Part shown: piece after piece, positions 20,998 to 31,805 of the stretch
How positions within the stretch are numbered: the stretch's first letter is position 1
How the letters are laid out: the number at the start of each line of letters is the position of its first letter
Assembly: GCA_030268105.1 (NCBI GenBank)
Contig: BSDZ01000043.1
Location: 39,343 to 103,342, forward strand
Reading direction: 5' to 3'
From: Volvox africanus
Lineage: Eukaryota; Chlorophyta; Chlorophyceae; Chlamydomonadales; Volvocaceae
DNA length: 64,000 nt
Position numbers and translations under genes: made by a program
The notes under the pieces: generated by a model
Database searches by the model: none
What the model saw: the letters and a program-made list of their open reading frames with translations, nothing else
Told to the model about the DNA's origin: nothing

Positions 20998-23444
20998 ACC
21001 ACCTACGATGACATAGACGGGTCACTCAAACAGACAATTATGAGCAACCTAATGATTCCCAACTGCCACATACAAACCCTTACACCGATGGGGGTGGTGG
21101 TGGTGAGTGTTACATATTACATACCACAAGGAGCAATTATCTGTTGATGCAAACAACTGTGCAGCGTTAGGCAGGTAGGTGGAAAGGTTGGGTATGCGGT
21201 ATACATAGAATAGGAAAGTGGGTATGAAGATACCCACCCTGAAGCAGACTTTGTCCACATATGTGCTTGTATTTGTAGGTCCACAAACGCCAGTCAGTGG
21301 GTTAAGCTTCAAGTAACAGTAGTTGCCATCTGTGTGAACAAAGAACTCGCATCTTGAGTCTTGACTGCATGCATTACTGCAACTCTGTAGACTGATGTTT
21401 GTGGCAAAGGAAGGACACGCTTTGGCGATGTCACCCACGTGGTCTCCTTTTACGTCATAATCTGCAGCACATTGGTACTGGCCACCTGCATCGATCCACA
21501 CACACATCAAGAGCGGAGGGCATACAATCTCAAAGGCACGACATTTGGCTCTTCAGAATTTATCTCAGGACACAACCAACATACATTATACATCCGAGGA
21601 AAAATAATGATCCCATATTTCATCGGCCCAAATTGAAGTTGCTGTGGTGAAGTCAGTATGGGGCTGGGTGGCACCTGTATACATGAGGATTATGATATCC
21701 ATCGTCATCATAGTGACTTGCTTGCAAGCCCACTGTGATAGGAGATTTCTATTGGACGTCACTGAACCTCTGCTGTGTGGCATCCACCACTCACCGCCTA
21801 ATGATGAATAAATGCGCGTAAACCTTTACCCCCTTTACATCCTCGGGGCCCAGCTGTTTATCAAAACTGCTACAAATAAGATCAACATTGGGACCCCAGG
21901 GGCCAGGGAAAGAATGCTGCACCCACCTTCACACTTATTATTCCAGTCAGCACACATGATACGCCAAACACACATCATTTTGTGTCTTCAAATTAGTGCA
22001 GAGTTGCTTGAGGAGGTATAGAGTTGTAGCCCTCTCCCCAAACCACCATACAGAGTGTGTAGATGCATGCCCATCAACATGCAGCTGCTGATTGAACTTA
22101 TCCTATCTTGTGCGCGACCCCCGACCTATCTACCTACCATGCGTACTTTCCACCCAGGCCGTCCCTACCCTGCTGGCTCTATCTGGATCCCTGCAACACC
22201 AGCCTTTGATGACCTTAACTCCCTGACCTATCCCTTGACCTATTTTGACCTCGATTGATCTCTTGATTTTGATGAATAGCTTCGTTCCTATACCATGGCC
22301 TGTACATACCATAGTTTGGGCGCACGAAGCAAAGTACATCCACGTAGTTTGGGCTGTAGTTATTGCTTCCAGCGGTTCCATTAAGAAACGAATACTTAAG
22401 ATAGCACTTGCGGTCAAGAGTTCGCACAGAAAAGGTACACCTGTAGGAATGATCAATTTGCAGTTGCAAATGAAATGTACACCCAGTTGCATGCATGCAT
22501 GTATGCTTTATGCATGAACCATATGTATGCATGGGATACATGTACAATGCACTGCATGACATATGTATATACGTACTTTATAATGGACCATGCTCTAATA
22601 ACAAGAAAGAGCTCACCAGAAAGAGCTTACATCAGGATTAGATGTCCTAATCATGATCACGATACTACACTTACACATTACACCGCATTGCATAGTATAC
22701 ACATACTTCATGCGCGCGCATACACACACACACACACACAAGGCATACTAATACGTGACATACAAGAATGAATGAATGATGCACCTTCAGGGCATTCTTT
22801 TAAACATTGTCGAGACATTTTATTTGTTTGGTCCTCCACATATGTTTATATACATATATACATGTATACGTGTATAAATGTGTATATAGGTACCTACATT
22901 CTATATGTGTATATATAAATATATATACATACCTAGGCCAGGCGAAAGCCTGTGAGGGCTCGCTGGCCCTAGTGAGAGGGGGAGCACGTGGCAGGACAGA
23001 CAGACAAAGCCACGTGTTCCTCCCCTGCGCTGTGGCTCGGTCCGGTCAGGACCCCCGGTGCTCGTCTTTGAAGGGTGAGTCGCCCACAGTGTAACACCCA
23101 AAATACCTAGTATTCGCGCCGTGTCACTCAAACGACATTAGATGATGATGCAAATAAATTGTGCAGATGAATGCATGACCAGTTCAGGAAAGCATGCATG
23201 CCAGCTATGGAACTACATCTGCTAAACGTAATACGTAACGACTGTCGTGCATGCACGATGCATATACATACTCATGATAAGGCAGGGAGCATCATATGTT
23301 ATACCTATGTACCTACATGGGCTCATTGTAACACTCCTGGCGACAAGCGAGATAGTCGACTGTTTGGTTAATGATTCGAATGTCCTTTCCAAGGAAGTCA
23401 ATTTTAGCGTAGCAGCCCCAAGGCAGAGCTGGTGCTACAGGCGG
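20998..23444. repeat. Tandem unit 4, partial and interrupted
   Basis: Matches the unit to about 22876. It carries about 228 bp of extra sequence (22877-23104, including a dispersed repeat) and resumes to 23444, where it stops just before the proline linker. Several substitutions in the last part mark it as the oldest or founder end of the array. Confidence 0.9.
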
Positions 23445-23452
23445 TATTGTCA
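21238..23452 (-). CDS. PAN module 4, lacking the proline linker (exons 23317-23452, 22310-22440, 21238-21485)
   Basis: Exons B and C equal those of the other modules. Exon A is a 136-nt version: acceptor GGCAG at 23453-23457, then TIPPVAPALPWGCY and the same PAN half-domain, with no SPPP repeats. It opens in phase 1, which fits the donor of the upstream exon at 23844. This makes module 4 the first module of the gene in transcription order. Confidence 0.6.
22938..23098. repeat. Dispersed hairpin-containing short repeat, copy 1
   Basis: About 160 bp lying inside the extra sequence of unit 4. It shares with 24463-24609 the blocks CTGCGCTGTGG, CGGTCAGG, CCCCGGTGCT and the terminal GTCGCCCACAGTGTAACACC. 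An inverted pair AGCACGTGGC/GCCACGTGTT can form a hairpin. It is preceded by TA-rich DNA in both copies. SINE-like in size, but no clear A or B box. Confidence 0.65.
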
Positions 23453-23843
23453 CTGCCTGCTGATGGGCAACAGCAGACATGCACGTACACCTTCACATTA
23501 GTAAGGGTGACATCATGAGAATCCCAAAACCCTTATGCCAACATATGCCAGATCCTGTCTGACTGGGTGGGGCTGTACCCCCTGATAAGGGAGAGTAACT
23601 GTGGTATCTCATATCGATTATGGATCTTGATCTGTCTTTTACTCACGAGCCCTCTGTTTGATGGATGATGAGACAACACCGATATATTCTGTCGTCTGCT
23701 GTGCATGTCCATCCTATATAATATATGTTATATATATCTAATGATATTATTTTTATTATTGTCAATTCATGATAATGATTATGCTGTCTAATCCTGACGT
23801 TAAATCACAAGCTCCTTCTTAGAGCATGATACAGCAAATACAC

Positions 23844-24002
23844 CTACATTCAGCCACAAGGTTTCACCCAGCGAGCGTACGTATCCCATGCATGGGCTGA
23901 CGCACTCCATTATCACGTACCATACGGCAGTACCTGAACGGCAGTAGTATAGCCAGTTGAGGAGGACAGGTCCCTCCTCGCCGTCCCAGAGACGCCTGCT
24001 GC
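23844..24002 (-). CDS. Predicted upstream exon of the PAN-module gene
   Basis: Open segment encoding RRLWDGEEGPVLLNWLYYC...MECVSPCMGYVRS...LWLNV, with several Cys and Trp, following a CACCCAGCAG acceptor. It ends AATGTAG|GTGTAT at 23844 in phase 1, compatible with exon A of module 4. Domain family not recognised; probably extracellular. No start codon or signal-peptide exon upstream was identified, so the gene's 5' end is unresolved. Confidence 0.45.
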
Positions 24003-24462
24003 TGGGTGAAAGAAAGATCTCAATCGTTGGCTTGAGGAATAAGTGCAAGCATATGTACCTTCAATTATTTGTGAGATCGCAGCGCCCCAATCGATCTTAT
24101 CCTAGATACCAGTGGCTCGTTGGCGGCGACCAAGGCTGTCGGAAGGTGCACCCACGCGTTCGCTCAATTTGCTTCACACCAGTAAACGACTAAACCCCGT
24201 GCTTTCGCTCGTTAAGGCCTGTTATGAACACACAGCCAGGCGCACGCACGGCTGGCGATGGCCCGCTTGCCTAAACAAGATGAAGCTTGTAAGAACAGAT
24301 AGCACTTGGCGTCACGTATGTAGCAAGTCTGACAAATGCAAGGGCGTAGCGTTGCCAAAGACATGCGCTGATAAGATGGAAGCAGGGGTAATTAGACGTA
24401 ACGACTTATCATAGGAGAAAAATGCAATACATACATATATAGATATATACATGTATATATAC

Positions 24463-24609
24463 ACTGGATCGAGTGACGGGAGGTGCGCACAGCAGGATGA
24501 ACAGGCTAAGCCATGTGTATGTTCCACCCTGCTGCGCTGTGGTAGGTTTGGCCCGGTCAGGGTCCCCGGTGCTTATCCTTTCAGGGCACGTCGCCCACAG
24601 TGTAACACC
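24463..24609. repeat. Dispersed hairpin-containing short repeat, copy 2
   Basis: Shares the blocks listed for 22938-23098 and the same 3' end. Its own inverted pair is AGCAGGATGAACA / TGTTCCACCCTGCT (one base skipped), so the hairpin persists although the sequence differs. Flanked 5' by TA-rich repeats. Confidence 0.65.
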
Positions 24610-27510
24610 TTATAATACATGTTAAAAGCCGTATGACTAAACAAGGAAGTTGCATCCGCAAAAGATGTAGCTCGCTCAATCAGCACCCATTCCCTTGTTG
24701 GGCGACCAGTAGCATCCATGCATTTATGGTCTTATGCATATAAATTGTTCCGGCTCTCTTGCAACAGAGATGGGCGGGTAAAAATCGGTATGTATGAAGT
24801 AAGTAATGCAGACCAGCTTGGTACTTGGCTTGAAGTCTGGTTTATTAGGGGGTTCGTCGTTCCCATTCTAAGACCGTAATGACGTAGTTTTGAAATCCTA
24901 GTATAAAACGTAGCATAGCATACACAATCAACGTGGGTATGGATTGAAAGACCAAGATATTTAGGCAAGACGAGATCAGCTTGTAAGTCCACGACTTCTT
25001 TCAACTTCTGAGGATGTGAACATGGGTTTTAGTGGTGCTTTAACACAAGGACGCGCCCTTCCCTGCCATTGCCTAATCCTAAACTACCTAGTACATACAT
25101 CGCTATCTCCCTTATGTTTGCCACTTACCTGCAAATGGCAAAACAAACACGAAAATAGCCAACATCTTGAATGACATCAACATCTTCGATTAACATTGCG
25201 CGAAAGGGTGGGAAAAAAGATTAGCAACCTCGTATGTCGGTATAACCGCATGTACAACCGGATCTAAACAAGTGATACGACATACTTTCTCATACTACAT
25301 GACCCAAACTCACCAAGAGATGTTTTGAGATCACCCCGAGGGCGTCTTTCGATAGCCGGGAGGTTTGGCTAATATGACGAGAGACGCTTGCGAGCCGCGC
25401 TACTTAAGGGATAGGTAGCCAAATGTGCTATTAGAGGTCATCGGCTTGGTTCTTGGTCAAGGCTTCTCGACTTGAGAAGCAGTTCTCACAAACAAACGAT
25501 GAATACAACACACTGCAAATGTTCGCTTGGAACTAAATAACCTGGCGGTTGATCCAGGGAGGGTGCGTCGAAGTAGATTGTGAAAGCGTTGCAACCGTGC
25601 CCACTGGCCCAAACCAGGGTTATAGCATTTAGAAGTCAAGGAGTCATATTCATACATACACGTATCCACCCTCTTGCTGCGTGAGGCTCCCTGAAGCCAG
25701 GCACCTACTTAAGAATCGAAAGAAACCCCTACTAAAATGAAACGGTTTCAGGAATGCTTATAGAACAATAAGTCTGATACATACGAAAGCTTGAAAAATC
25801 GGGTACCTCTAGGCAAAGGGTATCACAAACTTGCCGCATCACGCATCTGGAGACTAGTGAGTACCTGGATGGCATCTAGATTACAGCGGCATCTAGGTGC
25901 TTCCTAGCCCCCATCTCTATTAGCGAGCTTTGCCCCGGTCGGGACTCCGAACGTTTGAACTTTTTTCCACTAATGCCCGGGAAAGCGTTCGGCCGGCTCC
26001 GGAGACCCCCGAAATTTTTTTACCGCGCGAAGTGCGGCTTATTGGGGGCAGAAATATAGATATTCTCGTTTATAAATTTTATATTTGGGGGTCCCCGGAA
26101 AGGTTTTGCCGAAAGTAAGGTTCGATTCCGGGGACAGCGACTGCTGGTTCCGGAACCCTATAACTTGTAGCGGTTCGCAAGATCTATTGTCAATTGCGAC
26201 AATCGACTGTCGATTGCACTCGTTGCCGAGAACAAAATCTGGAAGTCGTACTTTTGTTGGCATCAGCAATCTTGCCAAAAACAACCAGTTACATACATAT
26301 TAGTTTGTATTGGCAGCTCAGCGTCTGTGCGAAATTAGTTGCTTTTTGCAAAATTGCGGATGCGCGGCTAGGTCTCGATACGTGGGATACAACATATCGT
26401 GGGCATCACAAACTAAATTGATCTTAACAGGAGCCTCAGTTGCGATCTACTATAATCTCGGTATACCACTGTGTAGGGGACGTCACTATAAGTGGGACAC
26501 CACGTTAAATGGCGTCGACGCAAAGCCGCCAAAGGTATTGCAAGTCGTATTGCGTCATACCGCGCTTGCTCAATTGTGCAGCTTTCTGGCTAACTATTTC
26601 ACACAAAGATAGTGAAATCAGTACATGTTAAGCACATGCCATGCCAACCACTTGCCAAGCGTCATGGCAGCCATGCTTGGTCCCCACCATAACCATCTTT
26701 AGATATGAAGGCATCAAACTTGGATTTCGTCTGTCTGTGTTATGTATGCAGTGTGAGCCAACGCGGCACGTTCTAGAGAGGAATACGGCTTCTTGGGGAC
26801 TGCTGTCCAGATGGGTTCAGCAACCAATCAACTGCCTGCCTAAATGCGTTCCGTGCAATACGCCTAGGAATGTGTGCTGGAAGGGGTTTTCAATTTGGAC
26901 TCCGGATTTCACAGGGATTGAAGCTCTGCAGTTCCATGATCCACATGCTTGCCTTTCTTTCGTGGTGAGCTTATCATGTCGAAGCTGATTAGGAAGGGAA
27001 GGGGCTGATGGATGGGGGAAGAGAGGGAGGGAGAGTCTGGTTTCTCCTTCCTACCTACCTACCTCCGTCCGTTTGTCTGTTCATCCATCCCTATACACAA
27101 TGTCCCATAGTTAAGGTTAACCATTCGGACCTGTGGCATGCTATGCAAGGATATCCATAGGGTAATGGCCATTTCAGCTCTGTTACACTCACGCATATCG
27201 TGCAATGGGGCCTCGCTTGCAAAAGGAAGCCCGGTCAACCAAAATACCGACCACAGCGATCCATACGATGACCCAATTTAACCATGACATCATCATACAT
27301 GCATTGGTATGCGCTTAGTAATGCCCGCCTGGAAACTATGTTGTCCTGTTTTGAAGCTCCCCAGATGCTCACAGACAGAACCTAAATCACCATTATATAT
27401 CCTCGTATGTTACATCCATTCAGCATCATCTATTCATTCATGATTATCTGGTTAAGTCGAATGGCGCGATGGTTAACGGCGCGGTGCAGCTGGCAGGGCA
27501 ATGAAACAAG
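24610..27510. other. About 2.9 kb without a recognisable gene
   Basis: Only short frames without family motifs occur (for example 26641-26988 plus, 115 codons with scattered Cys). A CCGG-rich foldback lies at 25930-26160. Short pyrimidine and CCTA runs lie near 27000-27100. It may include introns or 5' exons of the minus-strand gene, but I see no supported exon. Confidence 0.4.
25999..26098. repeat. Imperfect inverted repeat (CCGG-rich foldback)
   Basis: Arm CCGGAGACCCCCGAAATTTT (25999-26018) faces AAATTTTATATTTGGGGGTCCCCGG (26074-26098). GC-rich ends flank an AT-rich stem base, with a loop of about 55 nt. Nearby CTCCGAACG/CGTTCGG copies extend the foldback to about 25940. Confidence 0.5.
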
Positions 27511-27647
27511 TCATAATGCACGACATATCAAACCAGCTAAATATATGCAAATATATTCATAACTAGTATGCATTTATTACGTTCGTCTATCACCTTCTAA
27601 AGTCGCATCGACCCACACATAGGTGATAATCAAAGTGTGATACAACA
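27511..27647 (-). mobile_element. Family C LTR fragment
   Basis: Minus-strand LTR start TGTTGTATCACACTTTG at 27647. It resembles family A only at the terminus and in the GTCGATGCGAC palindrome. Sequence similarity fades at about 27511. Confidence 0.6.
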
Positions 27648-28165
27648 ATTATCCCCCCGCCCCTATGCAGCATCCTCGCTGCATCGCACAGCATCGACTG
27701 CAAGGATCATTTGGTCTGGGTGACACGTATGCAGGCTTTCTCCAACAGGGGCTTCATATCCGGCGAAAAGTTATGTGCCGGTTCCCACGAATTATGCTCG
27801 CTTGAATACCCAGTCCACTTGACCAGATACTTGTGCACCGTCCGCTTGCGTCAATGTCGACCCACGTGATGCACACAATAGTTCAATATCCGCTCAATAT
27901 CATAATAAAACCTCTGTTTGCCTGCAATCCAGGTCTCAGGACCCGGTTCCACTGCTGCAGGGTGTTAGTTGTATCAGGGACAGATTCCGTACCACGATAA
28001 GGGTGTACGAGGGATACATGGAACGTAGGGTGAATGGTCATATCAATGGGCAAAGCTAGTTCAACTGCTACATTCCCAACCATGCACGCAACGGCATATG
28101 GACCGATCCAGCAGGGCAATAGTTTTTGGGACCCTTCAGCAAGTGAGCATAGGTTTTTAGTGCTC
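27648..28165 (-). pseudogene. Gypsy integrase C-terminus and chromodomain fragment, family C
   Basis: Minus strand: an integrase C-terminal region with KLLPCWIGPYAV and IHPTFHVSLVHPYRG, then a decayed chromodomain with SEHNSWEP, then a stop. A hairpin ATGCAGCGAGGATGCTGCAT and a purine tract follow next to the LTR. Frameshifts separate the pieces, and the 5' side is cut at about 28165. Confidence 0.75.
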
Positions 28166-28189
28166 AGCAAACCCTATAACAACGAATTT

Positions 28190-28620
28190 GTGCGTTAGCT
28201 CGCGTTAAGCTCGTGTTAGGGACCCCTAACACGAGCCTAACGTGAGCTTAACGTGAAAAAACACAAGTTTACGCAAAGCCTAACGCAAAGAAAACGCATT
28301 GTGTTATTTTTTGCGTATCACTGACTCAATCCTAACGCACCCTAACACAAACGAAAATAATTTTTTTGTGAGGGACGAATATTTTTGCGTTTACTTTGCG
28401 TTAGCTTACACAACCTAACGCAAACTTACACAATGTCATTCACGCTCAGATAGATTCTAAGGTGTGCGTTAGGCCTAACGCACCGCAAGCGTTAGAGACC
28501 CACGCGCAAGCAAAAAAACAAAGCGTGCATGGAAGGTAACGCACTAAAAGTTCTCTAACGCACAATTCACACAGGCTAAGTGCGCATTAACGTGAATTAA
28601 CGCGCTTGAATGCATGTTTC
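28190..28620. repeat. Dense two-orientation array of a TAACGC motif
   Basis: At least eleven copies of TAACGC or its complement GCGTTA, plus near variants (TAACGTG, TAACAC), occur in about 430 bp of AT-rich sequence. Spacing is irregular, so it is not a tandem satellite or a CRISPR array. Confidence 0.75.
28198..28249. repeat. Long hairpin within the TAACGC array
   Basis: Perfect 13-bp arms GCTCGTGTTAGGG / CCCTAACACGAGC with a 2-nt loop. Outer arms AGCTCGCGTTAA / CTAACGTGAGCT extend the stem with two mismatches to about 25 bp. Confidence 0.8.
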
Positions 28621-29276
28621 CGTATGCTGCGAATAATGCGTACACAGCAAGTGGTTGTGGATTGCGTAAAAGCTTTAAATGCATGTAACTCACATATTCG
28701 CACACTTTTGCAAGGTCTTACACACGCGATAGCAACATTTGCACCACTTTCACTTTGTGTACGAGGCAGATTCGCATTCTTGCTCACTGTAACTACTTTG
28801 GTTGTTCTGGTTATTTCTTTATTGTTTCAGTTATCATTCCTTTTTCCGCGTGTGTAGGATAGGGGGGTACATCACCCGTGGCCAATAACCTGGCAGTCCC
28901 TACCTTCCCCGGTGTTTCAGGGCACCCTCATCCAGTCTCCCATGCCAACTTCTCCAAAATCAGTGGTTTTCCCAGGTTCAGCACCCACCACCAGCATCCA
29001 GCGGAATCTGCCGAATTAACTAAGGCGTCAACTCCGCTACTGGTCAACTCGCAGGTCACTTTAATTGGGGTCGTCACCGTCCATCGACATGGGGGCACCC
29101 TGCCCTTAACTATAGGGTCTTTGGCCCGCTCTCGGTCGGGGAAGAACCTGGAACTCCAGGGGCATATTAGTCGTGCCATAACAGTTGTGCCTGAACACGT
29201 TCCTGTTTTTGTTTGCTGTTTTACCCACCCGCTGCAGAATTTTTTTTGTGTGTACGGAAACTATCCTGTTGTAATG
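28621..29276. other. Unassigned sequence; possible decayed coding segment
   Basis: Open frames on both strands between about 28880 and 29276. The minus-strand frame at 28928-29179 contains KVTCELTSSGVDALVNSADS, faintly like a decayed retropepsin (ALVDSG). This is too weak to call. The right end is a clean LTR insertion boundary at 29277. Confidence 0.25.
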
Positions 29277-30102
29277 TGTTGTGCTACGGTTCGTTTCCCA
29301 CCGATGCGTAGGTCGATGCGACCCTACAAGGCGAAGTGTTATCTTGATGAACGCATGAATGATTATTGCATATGAATGAACCTGCATGATATAGATGTAT
29401 TCGCATACATTTATATATGCATTTGGCATGTTATCATTATCCATCGCGACATCGCATCATGGCAAATCCGCCTAGCATGCATGAAATACCGAATCATTGA
29501 AGTGCGCATTATGCTCGTGCTATGAAACGATAAGTAATATTATTTGATATAATATTACTTCATTACAGCACACGTTGAGAGCGCCGCACTCGTCGCGATG
29601 CATGCCTTGCAACCGAATATCGTTATTCAGACCCTTGCATCATGCGAATGCCGGAAAGGCTTATACGTTGTTATGCTTGGACATCGCCTATACGCAGTAG
29701 GGTTGTCACACTTAGGATCGGCCTCCTAGTGTGAATCGTACGACATTGCAATGCTACGAGTATAACAGATGCGAGGACGGCTAAGCAAAAAAAGACATTC
29801 GATACCGGAGAACACTCGTGTGTTCTACACTATAATCACTATACGCTATTCTACTTAGCCCGAGCTAAGCCTAAACTTCGCTTATCACCGCCGCGTGATG
29901 ATTGCTTGCTTCCGGCGCTGACGGCGATTTCGTCCATTGCACCGCTTCGATCTGTAAGACTGTAAGTTATATCTCTTCTTGTCTTGAAGTCTTCCGCTGT
30001 CTCTGTTTGCTCGCGCTTGCCTTGCTGTACTTGCAAGTGCTCGCGCATCGGTGTCGAAAGCCTTCAGACGTGCATGAGCAAACACGAAGGAGAGGTACAA
30101 CA
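29277..30102 (+). mobile_element. Family A LTR, 5' LTR of element A3
   Basis: 826 bp, from TGTTGTGC to TACAACA, followed at once by the PBS. It contains the full palindrome series, including AAGTAATATTAT...ATAATATTACTT and CACACTTAGGA...TCCTAGTGTG. Confidence 0.95.
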
Positions 30103-30120
30103 ATTTGGTATCGAGACAGG
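30103..30120 (+). other. Primer-binding site
   Basis: TTTGGTATCGAGACAGG directly follows the LTR. TGGTATC matches the complement of eukaryotic initiator tRNA-Met 3' ends, with the following bases partly different. The same position is conserved in all A copies and in family B. Confidence 0.6.
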
Positions 30121-30169
30121 TTCGTTGCCTAACTGTCTCTCTTTGTCTAATCGGAAGTAGGTTCTTTCT

Positions 30170-30265
30170 ATGGCGAGTTCCAGCGACGAACCACGAGGAC
30201 CGCTAGATACTTTTGCTGAAGACCTAGGCCGCGCCATTTTGGACGCCGCCGCTTCCGGTTTGTAA
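30170..30265 (+). CDS. Retrotransposon leader peptide / putative first gag exon
   Basis: 31 codons starting MASSSDEPRGPLDTFAEDLG and ending AAASGL-TAA, intact in A2, A3, A4' and others. A related remnant in family B shows it was under coding constraint. A donor-like G|GTTTGT at 30258 and acceptor GTCGCAG at 30328 would remove 71 nt. They would join it in phase to a second segment (NLSAPALLAAATETGFRPD), continuing towards gag. It may be an N-terminal gag extension or an upstream ORF that tunes gag translation. Confidence 0.5.
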   Translation: MASSSDEPRGPLDTFAEDLGRAILDAAASGL

Positions 30266-30568
30266 TTGTTTAATTGCTTTTACTTAGATTGCTGCACTTG
30301 TTGTGTAAGTGTACGCTCTGAGTCGCAGGTAATCTCAGTGCACCGGCATTGCTTGCCGCGGCGACTGAGACCGGCTTTCGTCCGGACCATTTGGTGACTC
30401 TCATCGCCCAAACTACGGAGATCAGGACTCAGCTGGGCAAGTACTTGCTGAGTTTACTGAATCTTCTCAAGAGTACTGTCGGTAGGCTCACTGAATCACT
30501 TTGTACTCTTGCCTTTGCGATAGAAGTCGGCTTCTATTACGCAAACCTAGGGTATCGTTTCGTGCTCC

Positions 30569-31805
30569 ATGTCCGTGAAACACGACGATACACCGCACAC
30601 TAGCCTAGCTAGCCAACCCGATTTTGTTGTGGCTGCTAGAGCACCGGATAGAGGTCTTGAGACTGTTGGCACGCGAGCCACTCAAGAGCCCCTTGTCCTT
30701 CAGACCCCTGCTCACTTAATTGTGCCGCATTCAGCAGTTAATACGAATATGGACAACACTGCTGGACCAAGGGTTCTGCCATTACCTCAAGCTCGAGGGC
30801 ATGATGACATCCCTGAGGTGATGAGATTGTCAATTCCCGTTCCTAGGCTCAATATCTCGCTAACTGAAAAGACAGCAGGACATAGCATAGCCGATGCAAC
30901 TCGTGCGTACGTGCGTGACGCTAAAAAGTATCTCCAGGCTGTTCATGGTGGCGATAATGATGGTATCAGGTGTCTCTTCGTTGGTAACACCCTCGAGGGC
31001 TCAGCAAAGGACTGGTATCGCGAATGGACCACCGCCCGGGGCGACTATACCTTTGACGAGTTGGTCGCCGCTTTGCTCGCACGGTTCGCTACTGAGGTTC
31101 AAGCACGTGATGTGGAGGCTCGTAAGGTTTTGGCAGCCGGTAGCTACCACATGCGTCGGGGTGAAAATGTACCTGCGTACCAGTCACGCTTCGAAGCACT
31201 TGTGACCCCCATTGCTGATCTCACTGAAACCGAGCGTGTCTTTTGGTTTAAGCGAGGCCTGACGAAACTTTTGGCTAAATGGTGCGCTACTGACTTGGCT
31301 GGGGTGCCGATCAAGTCGTATGATGCCTTGGTCACTTTTGCTAAGGGTACGGAGATACGACTCCTTGCCGGTGAGGAAGAAGTCAAGTCTGTCCCTCGTG
31401 CAAATGCCATGCAAGTGCAGGATCCGCTTGGGGAAGCTGTAGCTCTTGACCAGGAACTCGGAGCGACCCGCCCCACGCCTACTGCCGCAACGCGACGCAG
31501 CAACCGGCAACGCCAGGCGCGCGGGGGCGCTAGCTCGGGTGTCCGCGGGTCAGGAGGAGCAGGTCCGAGCTCGGACCCAGCTAAGAGCAGGAAGCGTGGT
31601 GGTGCGCCGTCGTCGGCAGCCGCACAGCGCTCTGACCCCAATGCGAAGCGGACTCGCATGGATGACTCGTTTATGCCAAAATGGAATTGCAATCGTTCTG
31701 AATTCGAACGTCGGAAAGCGGCCAATGTTTGTCTACGGTGCGCGGAGAGTCATCCTACGAAGGATTGCCCGTTACTTGCCACCGTTTGTACCTCAGCCGA
31801 AATAG
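30569..31805 (+). CDS. gag: Gag of element A3 (one indel near the 3' end)
   Basis: Starts at ATG with MSVKHDD. Capsid-like region, basic S/G/R-rich region and CX2CX3HX4C zinc knuckle appear in that order. The frame is open to about 31780, where one extra T (ccgttacttgcc) shifts it. In the restored register it stops at TAG (31803-31805) just as in A2 and A6. About 410 residues, the normal length for this family. It assembles the particle and binds RNA. Confidence 0.9.

Noticed and set aside
26118..26136. B-box-like GGTTCGATTCC
   Set aside because: Flanking bases cannot form a T stem or acceptor stem; not a tRNA.
28190..28620. CRISPR array
   Set aside because: Motifs are 6-8 bp, irregularly spaced and in both orientations; the DNA is eukaryotic.
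28875..29375. 165-codon plus-strand frame running into the LTR
   Set aside because: Starts at GTG, has no ATG or family motif, and its end is LTR-encoded.
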